Positions 6,036 through 6,115 of a DNA stretch of 6,115 nt are shown here, one piece after another. A program made the position numbers and the translations under genes. Position 1 is the first letter of the stretch, and the number at the start of each line of letters is the position of its first letter. Where the stretch lies: the NCBI GenBank assembly GCA_003157445.1, contig PMJN01000055.1:1-6115 (forward strand), written 5' to 3'. The notes below the pieces were generated by a model that did no database searches, was not told the DNA's origin, and saw only the letters and a program-made list of their open reading frames with translations. Origin of the DNA: Micrococcales bacterium. Its GTDB lineage: Bacteria; Actinomycetota; Actinomycetes; Actinomycetales; Dermatophilaceae.

Positions 6036-6046
6036 CCCTTTCCTTT
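6036..6046 (-). promoter_or_regulatory. Ribosome binding site of the TPR gene
   Basis: The minus strand reads AAAGGAAAGGG here, 7 bases before the ATG at 6028. It decides the start against the in-frame ATG at 6109. The remaining upstream bases (6047-6115) show no promoter I can defend, so the transcript may begin outside the window. Confidence 0.7.
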
Positions 6047-6115
6047 CAAGATCTGCACGCTCTTCCTTTCGCAGTGCCGGCACGCTCCAAAGAGCAAACT
6101 GCGCGACATGGAGGT

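Noticed and set aside
6029..6109. N-terminal extension of the TPR protein to an ATG at 6109, containing a CRHC sequence
   Set aside because: The strong AAAGGAAAGGG site lies just before the later ATG, and the extension would put an odd Cys/Arg-rich stretch before a standard membrane-anchor start. It is not a heme motif because no histidine follows the second cysteine.

Overview
The window looks like part of a chromosome of a high-GC, anaerobic, metal- or electrode-respiring (or syntrophic) bacterium. All four convincing genes lie on the minus strand and are read from high to low coordinates: a membrane-anchored TPR protein (6028-5030), a membrane-anchored NHL six-bladed propeller protein (5028-3961), a secreted hexaheme c-type cytochrome (3831-2605) and a large octaheme c-type cytochrome with an N-terminal membrane segment (2484-154). 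High GC, Ala/Thr/Pro-rich linkers, one GTG start and AGGAAG-like ribosome binding sites would fit an Actinomycetota-like lineage. That placement is an inference, because there is no rRNA or marker gene here, and other high-GC phyla remain possible.

Layout. 6115-6029 is a short upstream stretch holding the TPR gene's ribosome binding site. The TPR and NHL genes are separated by one base and are probably translationally coupled. A 129-base gap rich in small inverted repeats follows. Then comes the hexaheme cytochrome gene, a very strong stem-loop (2522-2576), and the octaheme cytochrome gene. 1-153 is downstream sequence with only weak structures and no gene I can defend.

How the genes may work together. 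The hexaheme protein has exactly six CXXCH motifs and exactly six other histidines, which is the count needed for six bis-histidine hemes. The order and surroundings of its motifs resemble, as I remember it, OmcS, the subunit of the Geobacter sulfurreducens cytochrome nanowire. The octaheme protein has seven CXXCH motifs plus one unusual CX3CH, a long Ala/Pro/Thr linker that could cross a cell wall, and a beta-rich domain of unknown type. The two anchored, non-heme proteins (TPR and NHL) are of the kinds that bind or organise other proteins. My working model is an extracellular electron transfer module: an OmcS-like filament subunit, a wall-spanning cytochrome that could feed it, and two membrane-anchored assembly or docking factors. 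The cytochrome assignments are seen directly in the sequence. The nanowire role and the assembly roles are inference.
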